Assembly: GCA_964575025.1 (NCBI GenBank) | Contig: CAZNPV010000002.1 | Span: 62,001 to 126,000 of the forward strand | Direction: 5' to 3' | Length of the DNA: 64,000 nt | Origin: JABMQB01 sp964575025 | GTDB taxonomy: Bacteria; Bacteroidota; Bacteroidia; Bacteroidales; Prolixibacteraceae | Part shown: one piece after another, positions 26,342 to 33,989 of the stretch | Numbering within the stretch: position 1 is the stretch's first letter | How the letters are laid out: every line of letters begins with the position of its first letter | Made by a program: the position numbers and the translations under genes | The notes under the pieces: generated by a model | The model's database searches: none | Told to the model about the DNA's origin: nothing | The model's input: only the letters and a program-made list of their open reading frames with translations

Positions 26342-27676
26342 TCACACCACTCCCTGAGCGATCATCGCATCGGCCACTTTTACAAATCCACCTACATTGG
26401 CTCCTTTGACGTAGTCTATTTTGTTCCCGTTTTTCCCAAAATCGACACAGGTCTGATGGATTTCCTGCATGATATGTTTCAGCCGGTTATCCACTTCCTC
26501 TCTGATCCAGTTGATTCGCATGCTGTTTTGCGACATTTCAAGACCTGAAACGGCAACACCGCCTGCATTAACAGCTTTTCCCGGAGCATACAGGATGTGC
26601 TGCGACAGGTAATCCACTGCTTCAGCTGTACAACCCATATTCGATGCTTCTGCCAGAAGGAAACAGTTGTTTTTTACCAGTTCTTTGGCATCATCCAGAG
26701 TCAGTTCATTTTCTGTCGCACAGGGTATGGCAATATCTACCTTTACTTCCCAGGGTTTTCGCCCTTCAAAAAATTGCACGCCAAATTCATCTGCATAGGG
26801 ACGAACCACATCGTTATTGGATGCTCTCAGGTCCAGCAGATAATTCACTTTTTCATTTTTCACTCCTTCGGGGTCGTAAACATATCCATCGGGTCCGGAT
26901 AGGGTAACGACTTTCCCTCCGAGTTCATTGATTTTTGTAATCGCTCCCCATGCTACATTTCCAAAACCGGATACGGCAAAGGTATGCCCCTCAATATCTT
27001 TTCCTAACCGGTGCAACATATGCTGTGTAAAATAGACAGCGCCGAATCCGGTTGCTTCAGGCCTGACCAGGCTTCCTCCCCAGGTAATTCCTTTCCCTGT
27101 CAATACGCCCGTGAACTCATTTTTTAATCTTTTGTACTGGCCGAAAAGATAGCCTATTTCTCTTCCTCCGACGCCAATATCTCCGGCCGGCACATCGGTG
27201 TTGGGACCTATGTGACGGTACAACTCTGTCATAAACGATTGGCAGAAACGCATAATCTCCCCATCTGTTCTTCCACGGGTACTAAAATCTGATCCTCCTT
27301 TGCCCCCGCCCATAGGTAAAGTCGTCAGGCTGTTTTTAAAAGTCTGTTCAAATCCCAGGAATTTCAGAATACTTAATGTGACACTCCGGTGAAAACGCAA
27401 TCCTCCTTTGTATGGGCCCAGCGCTGAATTGAATTCTACCCGGTACCCACGGTTGATATGGATCTCTCCCATATCATCTACCCACGGAACCCGGAACATG
27501 ATGATCCTTTCCGGTTCTACTATACGTTCAAGAATTTTTGCACGGGCATACCGTGGATTCTTAACATAAAAATCCCATACGGATGCAATAACTTCTTCTA
27601 CAGCCTGGTGGAACTCTTTTTCTCCAGGTGTCCGGATCTCCAGATTTCTTATAAATTCATTTATGTCTGCTTTCAT
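26342..27676 (-). CDS. gdhA: Glutamate dehydrogenase (NADP-type)
   Basis: A 444-residue hexameric-type glutamate dehydrogenase, interconverting 2-oxoglutarate plus ammonia and glutamate. Motifs are YRVEFNSALGPYKGGLRFH, the catalytic Lys segment LPMGGGKGGSDF, PAGDIGVGGREIG and the cofactor loop FAVSGFGNVAWGA. Length matches the NADP-dependent assimilatory class. I chose the ATG at 27676 (MKADINEF), which has AAAAGGA just before it; an ATG 24 bp upstream is less likely. With asparaginase downstream, this stretch deals with nitrogen. Confidence 0.93.
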   Translation of the reverse strand: MKADINEFIRNLEIRTPGEKEFHQAVEEVIASVWDFYVKNPRYARAKILERIVEPERIIMFRVPWVDDMGEIHINRGYRVEFNSALGPYKGGLRFHRSVTLSILKFLGFEQTFKNSLTTLPMGGGKGGSDFSTRGRTDGEIMRFCQSFMTELYRHIGPNTDVPAGDIGVGGREIGYLFGQYKRLKNEFTGVLTGKGITWGGSLVRPEATGFGAVYFTQHMLHRLGKDIEGHTFAVSGFGNVAWGAITKINELGGKVVTLSGPDGYVYDPEGVKNEKVNYLLDLRASNNDVVRPYADEFGVQFFEGRKPWEVKVDIAIPCATENELTLDDAKELVKNNCFLLAEASNMGCTAEAVDYLSQHILYAPGKAVNAGGVAVSGLEMSQNSMRINWIREEVDNRLKHIMQEIHQTCVDFGKNGNKIDYVKGANVGGFVKVADAMIAQGVV

Positions 27677-27705
27677 TCCTTTTGTTTTAACAACATACAA
27701 ATACC

Positions 27706-27713
27706 CAAAGGTA
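27706..27713 (-). promoter_or_regulatory. TAnnTTTG -7 promoter box of gdhA
   Basis: TACCTTTG on the minus strand matches the consensus, 29 bp before the gdhA ATG at 27676. The alternative ATG at 27700 is only 5 bp from it, supporting the downstream start. Confidence 0.5.
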
Positions 27714-27888
27714 TGGAACTTACGGATGATTTTAAAAAATATTTGATCGATTTATGCCTCTGTTTGTGGTTTTATAATCAGGAATTTAAAGATATTTAAA
27801 AGATGTTTAAAAGCACTGTCTGACAAACATCATGAATTTGAAGTTAAGTATTTTGCCCTCTCTGTCCGGAAGGCTGGTTCTAAGGGAC

Positions 27889-27919
27889 AAAAAAACCTTT
27901 TCCGGTGAAGGAAAAGGTT
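27889..27919 (-). terminator. Rho-independent terminator of groEL
   Basis: A perfect 10-bp stem (AACCTTTTCC at 27894-27903, GGAAAAGGTT at 27910-27919) with a 6-base loop is followed on the minus strand by a T run. It lies 25 bp past the groEL stop. Confidence 0.88.
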
Positions 27920-27943
27920 CTTTTACTTTTTTCTTATGGCAGG

Positions 27944-29584
27944 TTACATCATTCCGCCCATGCCACCTCCCATTCCGGGAGCTCCTCCCTGCATGGAAGG
28001 ATTCTCTTCTTTCTCTTCAACGATAATCGTTTCGGTTGTCAGTAACATCCCTGCAATAGAAGCTGCATTTTCAAGTGCTATACGGGCTACTTTGGCCGGA
28101 TCGATCACTCCGGATTCAAAGAAGTTTTCGAATTTGTCGGTGCGTGCATTGTAGCCAAAGTCAGCCGATCCTTCCTTCACTTTCTGCACGACTACGGCTC
28201 CTTCTTTTCCCGAATTTTCCACGATCTGGCGCAGGGGTTCTTCAATCGCTCTTTTGATAATTTCGATACCGGTTTGTTCATCGTCGTTTTCACCGGTTAG
28301 TTTGTCCAGGACTTCAGCAGCCCGAAGGTAAGCGACTCCTCCACCGGGAATAATTCCTTCTTCAACAGCGGCACGGGTTGCACTCAGTGCATCGTCAACC
28401 CGGTCTTTCTTTTCTTTCATTTCCATTTCAGATGCTGCGCCTACATAGATTACGGCAACGCCTCCTGAGAGTTTGGCAAGACGTTCCTGCAGTTTTTCTT
28501 TATCGTAATCCGAGGTGGTAACTTCAATTTGTTTTTTGATTTGAGCTACCCTGGCTTTAATGTTTTCCGAAGAACCGGAGCCATTCACAACAGTCGTATT
28601 TTCCTTGTCGACCGTAACTTTTTCTGCCTGGCCAAGGTCTTCCAATGTTGCCTGTTCCAGTTTCATCCCTTTTTCTTCGGTAATAACGGCACCCCCGGTA
28701 AGAATAGCCAGGTCTTCGAGCATCTCTTTTCTGCGGTCTCCGAATCCGGGAGCCTTCACTGCACAAACTTTCAAAGAACCACGCAGGCGGTTCACTACAA
28801 GGGTTGCCAGTGCTTCTCCATCCACATCTTCAGCAATAATCATCAGCGGACGCCCTGACTGGGCTGTTGCTTCGAGTATCGGAAGCAGGTCTTTCATGGT
28901 GCTGATTTTCTTGTCATGAATAAGGATATACGGGTTTTCCAGCTCCGCATTCATTTTTTCTGTATCCGTAACAAAATAGGAAGAGAGATACCCTCTGTCA
29001 AACTGCATCCCTTCCACAACATCCACATAGGTGTCGGTACCTTTGGATTCCTCAATGGTTATAACACCTTCTTTGTGAACCTTTTTCATCGCTTCAGCAA
29101 TCAGTTCTCCGATGGTGGAATCATTGTTCGCTGATATTTTTGCTACGGATTCAATTTTTGCATAATCGTCCCCGACATTCTTTGACTGGGATGCGAGGCT
29201 TTCAATAATTTTTGTTACTGCCTTATCGATTCCACGTTTTAAATCCATCGGATTGGCTCCGGCAGTAACATTCTTTAGCCCTTGATGTACGATGGCTTGC
29301 GCCAAAACGGTAGCTGTAGTGGTTCCGTCACCTGCATCATCCCCTGTTTTGGAAGCAACTTCCCTAACCATTTGAGCACCCAGATTTTGAAACTGATCCG
29401 GCAGCTCAATTTCCTTTGCGACGGTTACTCCATCTTTGGAAATGGTCGGGGCACCGAATTTCTTCTCTATTACCACGTTACGCCCTTTGGGCCCAAGTGT
29501 GATTTTTACAGCGTCGTTTAACTGGTCTACCCCTTTTTTCAGCAAGTCCCTTGCTTCAATGTTGAATTTGATTTTTTTTGCCAT
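27944..29584 (-). CDS. groEL: Chaperonin GroEL (60 kDa)
   Basis: A 546-residue ATP-driven folding chamber subunit. It has the usual start (AKKIKFNIEARDLLKKGVDQ), the ATP motif DGVTVAKEIEL, GDGTTTATVLA (near 85), the signature AAVEEGIIPGGGVAYLRA (near 405) and the Gly-Met-rich tail GGMGGMM. It follows groES by 21 bp in the standard groES-groEL order. Confidence 0.98.
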   Translation of the reverse strand: MAKKIKFNIEARDLLKKGVDQLNDAVKITLGPKGRNVVIEKKFGAPTISKDGVTVAKEIELPDQFQNLGAQMVREVASKTGDDAGDGTTTATVLAQAIVHQGLKNVTAGANPMDLKRGIDKAVTKIIESLASQSKNVGDDYAKIESVAKISANNDSTIGELIAEAMKKVHKEGVITIEESKGTDTYVDVVEGMQFDRGYLSSYFVTDTEKMNAELENPYILIHDKKISTMKDLLPILEATAQSGRPLMIIAEDVDGEALATLVVNRLRGSLKVCAVKAPGFGDRRKEMLEDLAILTGGAVITEEKGMKLEQATLEDLGQAEKVTVDKENTTVVNGSGSSENIKARVAQIKKQIEVTTSDYDKEKLQERLAKLSGGVAVIYVGAASEMEMKEKKDRVDDALSATRAAVEEGIIPGGGVAYLRAAEVLDKLTGENDDEQTGIEIIKRAIEEPLRQIVENSGKEGAVVVQKVKEGSADFGYNARTDKFENFFESGVIDPAKVARIALENAASIAGMLLTTETIIVEEKEENPSMQGGAPGMGGGMGGMM

Positions 29585-29605
29585 TTTTTATGTTTTTTAT
29601 GAATT

Positions 29606-29884
29606 TTAAGCAATGTATAAAACATCAGATTGCGACATCAACAGATAATCTTCTCCATTTATATTCAGTTCAGTACCGGAATATTTTCCGTAAAAAACCA
29701 AATTTCCGGTTTTTACTTCCATGGGTTCATCTTTCTTATCGGCCCCAACCATAACCACTTTCCCAACCTGTGGTTTTTCTTTTGCTGAATCGGGAATAAT
29801 GATTCCACTGGCGGTCTTTTCTTCTGCTTCCTGTGGCTGAATCAGAATTTTTCCTGCCAGAATTTTACCTTTTAAATCTGCCAT
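29606..29884 (-). CDS. groES: Co-chaperonin GroES (10 kDa)
   Basis: A 92-residue lid protein for GroEL, with the mobile loop EEKTASGIIIPDSAKEKPQ (about 19-37) and the VFYGKYSGTELNINGEDYLL segment. Length is normal. It is first in the groES-groEL operon. No TAnnTTTG box is present in the about 290 bp upstream, which suggests another control mode. Confidence 0.97.
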   Translation of the reverse strand: MADLKGKILAGKILIQPQEAEEKTASGIIIPDSAKEKPQVGKVVMVGADKKDEPMEVKTGNLVFYGKYSGTELNINGEDYLLMSQSDVLYIA

Positions 29885-29928
29885 TGTTTTTAATTTTTTT
29901 GTTAGACATTATTTTCAATAATCGACAA

Positions 29929-30090
29929 CCTGCTCTATCATATTTTATGCCAAGCAGGATCGGCGCAATTATTGCAGATTCGAATGGACATTTTTGCACA
30001 AGTATCGTTTTCTTCGAGAAGAGAGAATATGATAATGAATTTAAAATCAACAACATATCGAAAATGGCATTTTTAGTGACAGGGTGACAG
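29929..30090 (-). promoter_or_regulatory. Possible groESL control region: tandem TGTCAC repeats and a TTGGCAT element
   Basis: Reading the minus strand toward groES, two direct repeats CTGTCAC lie 8 bp apart (30084-30090 and 30076-30082). About 125 bp further on, TTGGCAT (29953-29947) resembles a sigma-54 -24 element, but the -12 position reads ATGAT instead of TTGCW. The TTGGCAT is flanked by a 6-bp inverted repeat, CCTGCT (29929-29934) and AGCAGG (29953-29958). There is no CIRCE repeat and no exact TAnnTTTG box. The stretch between secG and groES has no gene. Confidence 0.3.
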
Positions 30091-30120
30091 CCTTGCGTTA
30101 AAGAAAGAAGATTTCCCCCC

Positions 30121-30150
30121 CAAAAAAAAACCGTCCTCAACAGAGAACGG
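30121..30150 (-). terminator. Rho-independent terminator of the secG operon
   Basis: On the minus strand CCGTTCTC and GAGGACGG form an 8-bp stem with one G-U pair around a TGTT loop, followed by nine T. It lies 25 bp past the secG stop and separates that operon from groES. Confidence 0.8.
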
Positions 30151-30174
30151 CTCAATGTCTTGTTTTTTTTTGTT

Positions 30175-30537
30175 TTACTGGTTGTCCTCTTCAGCAGGGG
30201 TATTTTCTGTTGATCCGGTTTCCGGAGCTGTAATCGGGAAATTCGGAACGGCAGTCGGGTCAATAGCATTATCAATATGATCCTGAATCATCGACTGGTC
30301 GACACCTTCCTGAGCATGGGGTATGAATGCTGATCCGGCAAGCGCAAGGACCAGTAAAGCCACTGCAAGGCTCCAGGTTGCTTTTTCCAGAAAATCAGTT
30401 GTTTTCCTGACTCCCATCATCTGCCCTGAACTCTGAAAATTGCTTGCAAGGCCCCCTCCCTTGGAGTTTTGTACTAAAACAATGAGTACCAGAAGGATAC
30501 AAACAATAAAAATTAATATAGTTATTAATATATACAT
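30175..30537 (-). CDS. secG: Preprotein translocase subunit SecG
   Basis: A 120-residue inner membrane protein with two membrane segments, at about 2-23 and 55-75. The loop between them has VQNSKGGGLASNF, the family signature. It assists SecYE in export. The ATG at 30537 (MYILITIL) is the family start; the longer frame upstream runs into the TPR gene. The C-terminal tail is acidic and Pro/Glu-rich. It is last in the operon with the sigma-54 activator and lptE. Confidence 0.9.
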   Translation of the reverse strand: MYILITILIFIVCILLVLIVLVQNSKGGGLASNFQSSGQMMGVRKTTDFLEKATWSLAVALLVLALAGSAFIPHAQEGVDQSMIQDHIDNAIDPTAVPNFPITAPETGSTENTPAEEDNQ

Positions 30538-30547
30538 GATTGATTGA

Positions 30548-31159
30548 TTATAATTTTCCCAATTTACGGATTTCTTCAATCCGGCCTGCAAAATAAACAC
30601 TTTTTTCCGGAAATTTCAAACTTAATTGTCTGAAAGCTTCAATGGCTTTTCCATATTTTTTTTGTTGTACCAGAAGATCTGCAAAGGTTTCGGTAATAAT
30701 CTCTTGGTTTTCAGAAACGCTCTCTTGTGAAAAATCCTTATGCAGGGTTTCTGTTTCATGGGGCGTAGTTATCCGGAGGCTGGGACTGGAATTTATAAAT
30801 TTCTGAATCAGATCGTTTTCGTCTTTCTGGCTTTCAGGGACATTTGCTTCATCCGAAAAATACCCTTTGGAAGGAACATTTTCCGGATTCGAAACAGGGT
30901 CTACAGATCCGGAAAGAGTTTTTTTATGTTCCGGATTCAGGCAATAGTATAATTTTTTCCTGTCCGGAATCCGGATGGACAGGCGTTGCAGTTCCTGCCG
31001 GAAATCCGGATGGCTCAATGTTTTCAGATTCTTCAGATATAAAATCAGTGCACTGTGAAAAAAGGGAAACTCTTCAGTGATTTTTTTTAATCCGGCCAGT
31101 GTTTCTTCAGTTAACGCTTCGGGATGGGTTACATAACGGATCAGTTCTTCTTTTTGCAT
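30548..31159 (-). CDS. TPR-like protein between lptE and secG, function unknown
   Basis: A 203-residue cytoplasmic protein. The N-terminal about 75 residues are helical (TEETLAGLKKITEEFPFFHS and following). The middle (85-150) is low-complexity and polar. The C-terminal FADLLVQQKKYGKAIEAFRQ segment and LSLKFPEKSVYFAGRIEEI form one or two TPR-like helical hairpins. I recognise no named function. It starts 2 bp after the lptE stop. Confidence 0.7.
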   Translation of the reverse strand: MQKEELIRYVTHPEALTEETLAGLKKITEEFPFFHSALILYLKNLKTLSHPDFRQELQRLSIRIPDRKKLYYCLNPEHKKTLSGSVDPVSNPENVPSKGYFSDEANVPESQKDENDLIQKFINSSPSLRITTPHETETLHKDFSQESVSENQEIITETFADLLVQQKKYGKAIEAFRQLSLKFPEKSVYFAGRIEEIRKLGKL

Positions 31160-31161
31160 TT

Positions 31162-31683
31162 TTACCAGTTTGCAATCGTTGCATTAAAAATATCTTCCAG
31201 CAATTTATCCATTATTTCGGGTACCAGGCTCTCTTCAATATCGCTTAGCATGCTTTGGCTGCCATAATCTTCAAATGCTGAAAAGGTACGTTCAAAGTCC
31301 TGTTCGTGGTTTCTGTTGTTTACATATTTGAGATTTATGCTGATCGTCAGCCTGTTTTGCGCTGCCAGGTCTCCCTTTTGAATGGCAATGGGTCTTACTT
31401 CGTAATTGGTGATGGTGCCGGAATATTCAAGGTCACCGGTTTCGTCCACTTCATTCAGGGATGTTTGCCGTTGCAGTTTTTCTTTCAGAGCTTCTGTCAG
31501 TTGCTGACTCAGGTTGGGATTCACCAGTTTGGCCCTGTTCGGGAAATAGGCTACCGAATAGGTTTTTACATCAGGAGAGATGTTGGCTCCTGTGAAAGAA
31601 TAGGATACTTTACAGGATTGCATCCCCACTGCAATCAAGGGCAACAGCAAAACCAACAGCCATGTTTTCAGGTTCTTGAGCAT
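31162..31683 (-). CDS. lptE: LptE-family LPS-assembly lipoprotein
   Basis: A 173-residue outer membrane lipoprotein with a lipobox (IAVGMQSC, Cys near 24). The conserved core includes YSFTGANISPDVKTYSVAYF, a SQQLTEALKEKLQRQT helix and DLEYSGTITNYEVRP. LptE plugs the LptD barrel and helps place LPS at the cell surface. It starts 3 bp after the sigma-54 activator gene. Confidence 0.82.
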   Translation of the reverse strand: MLKNLKTWLLVLLLPLIAVGMQSCKVSYSFTGANISPDVKTYSVAYFPNRAKLVNPNLSQQLTEALKEKLQRQTSLNEVDETGDLEYSGTITNYEVRPIAIQKGDLAAQNRLTISINLKYVNNRNHEQDFERTFSAFEDYGSQSMLSDIEESLVPEIMDKLLEDIFNATIANW

Positions 31684-31686
31684 ATT

Positions 31687-32913
31687 CTATCCTTTTATAT
31701 CGTATTCCTTAATTTTCCGGTAAAGCGTTCGTTCCGAGATGCCTAATTCCCGGGCCGCATATTTTCTTTTTCCTTTGTGCTTTTCAAGTGCTTTTTTGAT
31801 TAATTCAATTTCTTTATCCTCAAGCGATAGCGATTCTTCCACAAATTCCTCTGTGTCCTGAATATTTTTTTCCATGGGATCAATATGGAACGATCCTGGG
31901 GATGACTTGTCAGGGGAAAGGTTTTCGTCTGCATGATATAATTTTCTGATAATCCGGGAATGGTTCCCTTCCAGGTTTGTGTCTTCCCTTTCGTGCATTA
32001 AGTCGAGGACCAGTTTTTTCAGGTCGTTCATGTCTTTTTTCATATCGAAAAGAACCTGGTATAGGATTTCCCGTTCGCTGTTAAAGGCTTTCTCATTAAA
32101 CGGCTTAATGACGGCAGGAAGGTTTCCGGAGCCCAGATCGGGAAGGTAGGCCTTCAATACATCGGAAGTGATTTCCCGCTTTTCCTCAATCACTGAGATC
32201 TGCTCGGTAATATTTTTAAGTTGCCTGATGTTTCCCGGCCAGTGGTAATTCATTAACATGATTCTGCTCTCTTCATCAAGAGTTACCGACGGCATGTGGT
32301 ATTTATCGGCAAAATCACGTGCAAATTTCCTGAACAGCAAAAATATATCTTCCCTGCGTTCTCTTAATGGTTGTATGTTTATGGGTACCGTATTTAACCT
32401 GTAAAACAGGTCCTCGCGGAATTTGTTTTTTTCAATAGCCAGCGGGATATCCACATTGGTGGCGGTAATCACACGGACATTGGTTTTATTGACCTTGGAA
32501 GAACCAACTTTAATAAATTCTCCTGTTTCAAGGATCCGTAAAAGCCTGACCTGAGTTGCAAGAGGCAGCTCGCCGATTTCATCCAGGAAAATGGTTCCCC
32601 CGTCGGCTTCCTGAAAATATCCTTTCCGGTCGGAAAAGGCTCCTGTGAAAGATCCTTTTTCATGGCCAAACAGCTCAGAGTCGATGGTTCCTTCCGGAAT
32701 GGCTCCACAGTTAACCGCTATGTAAGGACCATGTTTCCGGGCTGAGTGTTGATGAATAATCTGTGGAAACATCTCTTTCCCTGTTCCGCTTTCTCCGGTA
32801 ATCAACACCGATAAATCAGTAGGTGCTACTTGCACCGCAACCTCTATGGCCCGGTTTAAACCTGCTGAATTTCCAATTATTCCAAACCGTTGTTTGATCG
32901 ATTGAAGATCCAT
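31687..32913 (-). CDS. Sigma-54-dependent transcriptional activator without a receiver domain
   Basis: A 408-residue AAA+ enhancer-binding protein. The AAA+ domain starts almost at residue 1, so there is no receiver, PAS or GAF sensor. Walker A GESGTGKE is at 40-47, the sigma-54 contact loop reads GSFTGA (87-92, a variant of GAFTGA), and Walker B GGTIFLDE is at 105-112. A Fis-type helix-turn-helix (KYAARELGISERTLYRKIKE) closes the protein. A linker of about 130 residues lies between. With no sensor it may be constitutive or controlled by abundance or partners. It leads the operon with lptE, the TPR gene and secG, with groESL next. Confidence 0.9.
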   Translation of the reverse strand: MDLQSIKQRFGIIGNSAGLNRAIEVAVQVAPTDLSVLITGESGTGKEMFPQIIHQHSARKHGPYIAVNCGAIPEGTIDSELFGHEKGSFTGAFSDRKGYFQEADGGTIFLDEIGELPLATQVRLLRILETGEFIKVGSSKVNKTNVRVITATNVDIPLAIEKNKFREDLFYRLNTVPINIQPLRERREDIFLLFRKFARDFADKYHMPSVTLDEESRIMLMNYHWPGNIRQLKNITEQISVIEEKREITSDVLKAYLPDLGSGNLPAVIKPFNEKAFNSEREILYQVLFDMKKDMNDLKKLVLDLMHEREDTNLEGNHSRIIRKLYHADENLSPDKSSPGSFHIDPMEKNIQDTEEFVEESLSLEDKEIELIKKALEKHKGKRKYAARELGISERTLYRKIKEYDIKG

Positions 32914-32935
32914 GCGTTCATGTTAAAATGGAGTT

Positions 32936-32943
32936 CAAAGTTA
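32936..32943 (-). promoter_or_regulatory. TAnnTTTG -7 promoter box of the sigma-54 activator operon
   Basis: TAACTTTG on the minus strand matches the consensus, 22 bp before the ATG at 32913. It implies that the activator operon itself is read by the main sigma factor. Confidence 0.5.
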
Positions 32944-33006
32944 CAATTTTTCACGGTCTTTAGCCGACTGAATCTTCCAATTAACTTTTTTTTGGATTCA
33001 TTAGCG

Positions 33007-33014
33007 TATATTTG
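33007..33014 (+). promoter_or_regulatory. TAnnTTTG -7 promoter box of kdsB
   Basis: TATATTTG matches the consensus, 21 bp before the chosen ATG of kdsB. An upstream in-frame start at 33012 falls inside this box and is therefore unlikely. Confidence 0.55.
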
Positions 33015-33035
33015 TTGCACCGTTACGTGAAAGAC

Positions 33036-33773
33036 ATGAAATTTATAGGCATTATACCGGCACGGTATGAATCCAGCCGGTTTCCGGGAAAACCTTTGGC
33101 TGATATTCACGGTAAACCGTTGATACAGCATGTGTATGAAAGTACCCGAAAAATTCTGCAGGATGTATGGGTCGCCACGGATGACGAACGCATTTATGAG
33201 GTGGTCAGCAATTTTGGCGGAAAGGGGATTTATACCTCACCCAATCATACCTCGGGGACAGACCGGGTTGCTGAAGCCGCGGAGAAAATATCCCGGGAAG
33301 CTGATTTCGATGGGGTACTGAATATCCAGGGAGATGAACTTTTTGTCAGTACCGGCCAGATTCACCCCCTTTTGCAGTGTTTTACCGTCGATACGGAAAT
33401 CGCCACATTGATCCGGCCTGTCAGATCAGAAAAAGAACTTTTTGATCCCAACAAGCCAAAAGTTGTGGTCGGGAAGAACTGGAAAGCCCTTTATTTCAGC
33501 CGCTCACCCATTCCCTGTATCCGTGATGAAAAAAAAAGCAAATGGCGGCAAAAGGCAACATTCTGGGCTCATGTGGGAATCTATGCCTACCGGAAAGATA
33601 TCCTCCGCAAAATAGCTGCTTTAAAACCCGGGATGCTGGAACAGGCTGAGTCTCTGGAACAGCTCCGATGGCTCGAAAACGGGTTCTCTATAACCACAGC
33701 AGTCACCCATTCATCCGGCTTTGGAATTGATACTCCGGAAGATCTGTTACAGGCATTGCAACGGTTCGATTAA
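33036..33773 (+). CDS. kdsB: 3-deoxy-manno-octulosonate cytidylyltransferase
   Basis: A 245-residue enzyme that activates Kdo as CMP-Kdo for the LPS inner core. It has the start FIGIIPARYESSRFPGKPLA with the CTP loop, then NIQGDELFVS (PPi and metal site) and YFSRSPIPCIRD. Length is normal. I chose the ATG at 33036 because the upstream frame overlaps the promoter box. It is divergent from the sigma-54 activator operon. Confidence 0.95.
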   Translation: MKFIGIIPARYESSRFPGKPLADIHGKPLIQHVYESTRKILQDVWVATDDERIYEVVSNFGGKGIYTSPNHTSGTDRVAEAAEKISREADFDGVLNIQGDELFVSTGQIHPLLQCFTVDTEIATLIRPVRSEKELFDPNKPKVVVGKNWKALYFSRSPIPCIRDEKKSKWRQKATFWAHVGIYAYRKDILRKIAALKPGMLEQAESLEQLRWLENGFSITTAVTHSSGFGIDTPEDLLQALQRFD

Positions 33774-33934
33774 GAATCTGTTTCTTAAAGAAGGCATTCT
33801 TTTTGTGTGCCTGAAATAAACCGGTGGCTGAATGCACGGAGTGTACTATACGTGTAACCCGGGCCGGGTCTGTTTCCCGGGATCTGCCCTATGGAAAGAT
33901 AAAACAGAAAACAGGGATTTTATCCGGTTCCCGT

Positions 33935-33942
33935 TATTTTTG
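33935..33942 (+). promoter_or_regulatory. TAnnTTTG -7 promoter box of the exported PLD-family gene
   Basis: TATTTTTG matches the consensus, 47 bp before the ATG at 33990. The rest of the 216-bp gap after kdsB has no recognisable gene. Confidence 0.45.
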
Positions 33943-33989
33943 AGGGCCCGATGAAAGTGGCTTAAAGAATTGTAGTAAACTAAGTTTAA

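Noticed and set aside
29885..30120. CIRCE element (HrcA operator) before groES
   Set aside because: No TTAGCACTC-N9-GAGTGCTAA-like inverted repeat is present on either strand; only short direct repeats and a 6-bp inverted repeat were found.
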